Below, piece by piece: positions 61,509-64,000 of a stretch of DNA of 64,000 bases. Numbering within the stretch: the first letter of the stretch is position 1; each line of letters opens with the position of its first letter. The translations under genes were made by a program, and so were the position numbers. This DNA comes from CAVRJC01 sp963721435. GTDB lineage: Bacteria; Actinomycetota; Acidimicrobiia; IMCC26256; DASPTH01. The notes beneath the pieces were generated by a model that saw only the letters and a list, made by a program, of their open reading frames with translations, did not search any database and had not been told where the DNA came from. The DNA lies in assembly GCA_963721435.1 (NCBI GenBank), contig CAVRJC010000012.1, positions 186,001 through 250,000 on the forward strand, in the 5' to 3' direction.

Positions 61509-62448
61509 TCAGAGCTGCCCGTGCAGCGATCCGAGGAACTCGAGCGTCCGGCGGCGCGCGGCCGACGGATGATCACCGAGCCCGATCGGCGCCGCGGCGA
61601 TGTCGGTCGCGCCCGCGTCCGCGTACCCACGCAGCCGCGACAGCACGTCAGTCTCGGTCCCGACGATCGCTATCTCGCGCGGCGTGACGCCTTCACCGCC
61701 GCGCGCCATGATCCGTTGGTACGTGGAGATCGAGTTGTACGCGTCGAACAACGTTGCCGCTTCCGCCCGTCCCGCGTCGACGTCGTCGACCACGGCAATC
61801 GGAATCCCGACGATCACGCGAGGCGCGGCACGGCCCGCCTGCTCGGCGGCGCGCGTGATGCGGGGCACGATGTGCTTCGCGACGGCTCGCTCGTTCGCCC
61901 AGTACGTGATGGTGCCGTCGGCGACCTCACCGGCGACCCGCAGCATCAGTGGTGCGAGCGCCGCGATCAGGATCGGCGCAGCCGACGCGCCGGGAACGTC
62001 GAGCATCGCGTTCACACGGAAGTGCTCGCCCTCGTACGCGACATGTCCGGTGCACGCGAACGCGGCGCGCAGCACCTCGACGTACTCGCGCGTGTGCTGC
62101 GCGGGCGCTGCGTACTCCATGCCGAACATCGTCTCGATCACCACGGGATGCGAGGGACCGATGCCGAGCGCCAGGCGACCCCCGCTGGCGGCCTGCGCCG
62201 ACAAGCGCCTGCTGCGCCATCGCGAGCGGGTGGCGCGTGTACGTGGGCATCACCGCAGTGCCCAGTTCGAGCGTGCCGGTGACCGTGGCGGCGAGGGTGA
62301 GCGCGGCCAGGCCGTCGAGGCTCCAGGGAATGTGCGGCACCCAACCGGTCGCGAACCCGAGCTCCTCGGCCTGCCGTGCATTCGCGAGGAGATCGCCGAC
62401 ACTCGTGCGGTCGGCGGTCACCTCGCTGATGAAGACGCCCAGCTGCAC
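61509..62448 (-). CDS. LLM-class flavin/F420-dependent oxidoreductase (one frameshift)
   Basis: Reconstructed as about 312 aa. GVFISEVTADRTSVGDLLAN begins the barrel, and A-Q-A-A-S-G-G-R-L-A-L-G-I-G-P-S-H with PVVIETMFGMEY is a hallmark of the TIGR03564-like LLM group. The frame breaks at 62203-62204, where GCGCTTGTCG should read GCGCTGTCG, giving M-A-Q-Q-A-L-S-A-Q-A-A. The start is GTG 62448. It is probably co-transcribed with the SnoaL-like gene. Confidence 0.8.
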
Positions 62449-62471
62449 GGCGGCAGCTTCGCACGTCCTGG

Positions 62472-63164
62472 TCAGTCGTCGCTGGAGTGGCCGCTCGAGC
62501 CGTGACCCGAGCTGCTACTGCCGTGCCCGGAGTTGCCATCGTCGACGTTGCCGGGTCCGGAGTTGTCGTCCGTGCTGCGGTCGTCGCTCACGTTCCCGGG
62601 ACCGGAGTTGTGGTCACGGCTGTCGTCCGACGCGACCTGATCTGCCGTGCTCGCACGCACCCGAACGCGGACGCCACCGCCCTCGAGCTCGGCGTTGAAG
62701 TCGATACGCGTCGTGCCGTTGACGAACTTCACCTCGACCTCGACGCCGGTTCCCTGCTGGACCTCGGACGCCCATCCCGCGTTCGCGTTCACCGACACGA
62801 CCGAGAGCGTGCCACTCGTGCGACCGATGGTCACCGAGCCCGCGTCTCCGGCTGCAAACATCGACGTCCCGCCGTCGGGGACGGTCACGGTGCTCTGGTC
62901 CTGGCTCGGGGCTTGCGCCGGAAGCGCCGCGTCGACGCTCTTGTCGTCATTGACGTCGTTGGTGTCCGGAAGCGTCGTGGTCGTCGTGCTCGCGTCGACA
63001 GCACCGCGCTCCGCGACATCACGTGTGGTGTCGAAGCCGGAGTCGTTCGATTCGAAGGCGCCGCTGGCAAACGCCGTCGACGCGCCGGCGAGGATCAGGA
63101 CCAGCACGGCGAGCGGGACGAAGATGCGCAGTCGGCTGACGAAACGGGGGGATCGGTCGTTCAT
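62472..63164 (-). CDS. secreted or membrane-anchored protein sharing a beta domain with the upstream anti-sigma candidate
   Basis: A 230-aa protein. An N-terminal membrane segment or signal peptide (RIFVPLAVLVLILAGASTAF) is followed by a Thr/Asp-rich linker, then a folded segment near residues 100-165 (SVTIGRTSGTLSVVSVNANA, then VEVEVKFVNG). A low-complexity tail carries repeats of N-S-G-P-G-N-V and S-G-H-G-S-S. The folded segment resembles the outer part of the protein at 63225. ATG 63164 has an AAGGAGA site and lies 60 bp after that gene, probably in one operon. The function is unknown. Confidence 0.72.
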   Translation of the reverse strand: MNDRSPRFVSRLRIFVPLAVLVLILAGASTAFASGAFESNDSGFDTTRDVAERGAVDASTTTTTLPDTNDVNDDKSVDAALPAQAPSQDQSTVTVPDGGTSMFAAGDAGSVTIGRTSGTLSVVSVNANAGWASEVQQGTGVEVEVKFVNGTTRIDFNAELEGGGVRVRVRASTADQVASDDSRDHNSGPGNVSDDRSTDDNSGPGNVDDGNSGHGSSSSGHGSSGHSSDD

Positions 63165-63224
63165 CGGAGGTCTCCTTGGTTGCGTGCACAGGACACGCAG
63201 GAGCGCCCGGGAAGGTTTGGCCGA

Positions 63225-63866
63225 TCAGTGCTGCGTGGTCTCCTCCACGGGCTGGCCGTTCACGAGATCGACGCGGATCCGCCACTCGCCCTTGTCGTTC
63301 GTGAAGCGCACCTCGACGCGATCGGGCCCGGTGTCGTGCCGCTCCTCCGAGTACCCGGCCGCAGCCTGGGTCGAGACGATCGACAGCGCGCCGTTCTCGA
63401 GCTTGACCGTCACGGTGCCACCGGTCGACGAGTACGTGTGCGTCGTGGGCGCGACGGGAGCCGTCGACGTCGCGGTGACCGATCCCGACGTCCCGGTACC
63501 AGCCCTGTCGCTCTCGCCGGTCCCGGGTGCGGTCGTGGTTTGCGGGGGTGTCGTGGGCACCACGCCCGGCGCCGACGTCGTGCTCGTAGCAGCGTTCGGC
63601 GCCGACGAGTCGGCCGCAGGCAGCCGGACGTGCTGAGGATCCGATCCTCCGGTCGCGAGCACGGCGGTCCCGAGCCCGATGATCGCGACCACGGCGACGG
63701 CCGTTCCTCCCGCCAGCACGAATTGGCGGCGGCGCTTGGCGCGCTGGTAGCGCGGGCGCAGCGCGCCGAGCGTCGCGTCGGGATCGCCCGGACGCGGTCC
63801 CGCGGCCCCAAGGCGACGACGCAGCTCGTCGTCGATGGGCTCGAACCCGAGCGAGTCGTCGCTCAT
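63225..63866 (-). CDS. putative anti-sigma factor, single-pass membrane protein
   Basis: A 213-aa protein. A charged cytoplasmic N-terminus (residues 1-47) precedes a membrane segment at 48-71 (QFVLAGGTAVAVVAIIGLG). A Thr/Pro/Ser-rich linker follows, then an outer domain (GTVTVKLENGALSIVSTQAA, VEVRFTN). The cytoplasmic part lacks an obvious zinc anti-sigma motif. The call rests on topology and on the 4-nt ATGA overlap with the sigma-factor gene, a typical sigma/anti-sigma arrangement. The outer domain resembles that of the next gene. Confidence 0.6.
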   Translation of the reverse strand: MSDDSLGFEPIDDELRRRLGAAGPRPGDPDATLGALRPRYQRAKRRRQFVLAGGTAVAVVAIIGLGTAVLATGGSDPQHVRLPAADSSAPNAATSTTSAPGVVPTTPPQTTTAPGTGESDRAGTGTSGSVTATSTAPVAPTTHTYSSTGGTVTVKLENGALSIVSTQAAAGYSEERHDTGPDRVEVRFTNDKGEWRIRVDLVNGQPVEETTQH

Positions 63867-64000
63867 GGTGTTCCCACCCGTTGCGCGAGCGCGGCGCGCG
63901 CCGCGTGGAGGTGATACTTGACCGCGCCCTCCGAGAGCTTCATCGACGTCGCAACTTCACGCACGCTCAGGCCTTCCACGTAGAACAATGCCGCCGCGAT
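63863..64000 (-). CDS. RNA polymerase ECF sigma factor, C-terminal fragment
   Basis: Only the last 45 residues are in the window. ALFYVEGLSVREVATSMKLS and EGAVKYHLHAARAAL are sigma region 4 with its -35-binding helix-turn-helix, and Q-R-V-G-T-P ends the protein. The frame is open to the right edge. The stop overlaps the start of the putative anti-sigma gene (ATGA). The spacing of the motif fits SigE/SigM-like extracytoplasmic-function factors. Confidence 0.82.
   Translation of the reverse strand: MAAALFYVEGLSVREVATSMKLSEGAVKYHLHAARAALAQRVGTP

Noticed and set aside
12510..62204. Programmed ribosomal frameshifting in several genes
   Set aside because: Sites share no slippery heptamer or downstream structure, the families are not known to use it, and most shifts are simple duplications of one base.
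63225..63866. Zinc-binding anti-sigma factor (ZAS) domain
   Set aside because: No H-x3-C-x2-C motif is present in the cytoplasmic part. The anti-sigma call rests only on topology and gene order.
1..64000. CRISPR arrays, tRNA/rRNA genes, transposases, prophage genes
   Set aside because: I looked for regular spaced repeats, cloverleaf-type sequences and typical integrase or transposase motifs and saw none.

Overview
The window is a gene-dense piece of a high-GC Gram-positive (actinobacterial) chromosome. GC is roughly 70 percent, GTG starts are common, and many genes seem to be read from leaderless transcripts, with a TANNNT hexamer 6-9 nt before the start codon. Three LLM-type flavin/F420 oxidoreductases, a deazaflavin-dependent oxidoreductase, several CaiB-type CoA-transferases, SDRs, amidohydrolase-2 proteins and a DosR-like response regulator fit an environmental actinobacterium. 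Acidimicrobiia is my best guess from gene content, not from a marker gene. I see no rRNA, tRNA, CRISPR array, insertion sequence or phage gene. No gap between genes exceeds 300 bases.

Layout. 1-9 kb: a MarR regulator divergent from a fused isobutyryl-CoA mutase (IcmF), an esterase, an amidohydrolase coupled to an orphan molybdenum hydroxylase large subunit, and a TetR regulator. 9-16.5 kb: a PadR regulator with a perfect 30-bp operator, hydrolases, two membrane proteins, a lipid kinase and a formylglycine-generating enzyme. 16.5-28 kb: a large lipid-flippase-like membrane protein (802 aa), a GAP-family membrane protein, a GH3 glycosidase, two SDRs, a heavily frameshifted second copy of the 802-aa protein, an MFS exporter and a UBP zinc finger. 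28-39 kb: a dormancy/hypoxia-type (DosR-like) island with alcohol dehydrogenase, PAS histidine kinase, PNPOx-like protein, ADP-forming acyl-CoA synthetase, phosphoribosyltransferase-hydrolase fusion, DevR-like response regulator, two universal stress proteins, a site-2 protease and an APC permease. Five copies of a GGGACC(N4)CCCC-like palindrome sit at its promoters. Four of them are centred exactly 42.5 nt before a start codon. 39-62 kb: a catabolic block with enoyl-CoA hydratase, two CoA-transferases, three LLM oxidoreductases, three amidohydrolases, four SDRs, P450, aldehyde dehydrogenase, sulfotransferase, IclR regulator and a branched-chain amino-acid-type binding protein. It looks like uptake and CoA-dependent breakdown of lipid-like or alicyclic compounds, substrate unknown. 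62-64 kb: an ECF sigma factor (cut by the window end), a putative anti-sigma factor, and a secreted protein that shares its outer domain.

Quality caveat. At least twelve genes contain frameshifts. Nearly all the isolated ones are single-base insertions inside otherwise well-preserved reading frames, which looks more like residual long-read assembly error than gene decay. One gene (23.9-26.3 kb) carries about a dozen shifts and is annotated as a pseudogene. Coordinates of frameshifted genes are given end to end across the shifts.
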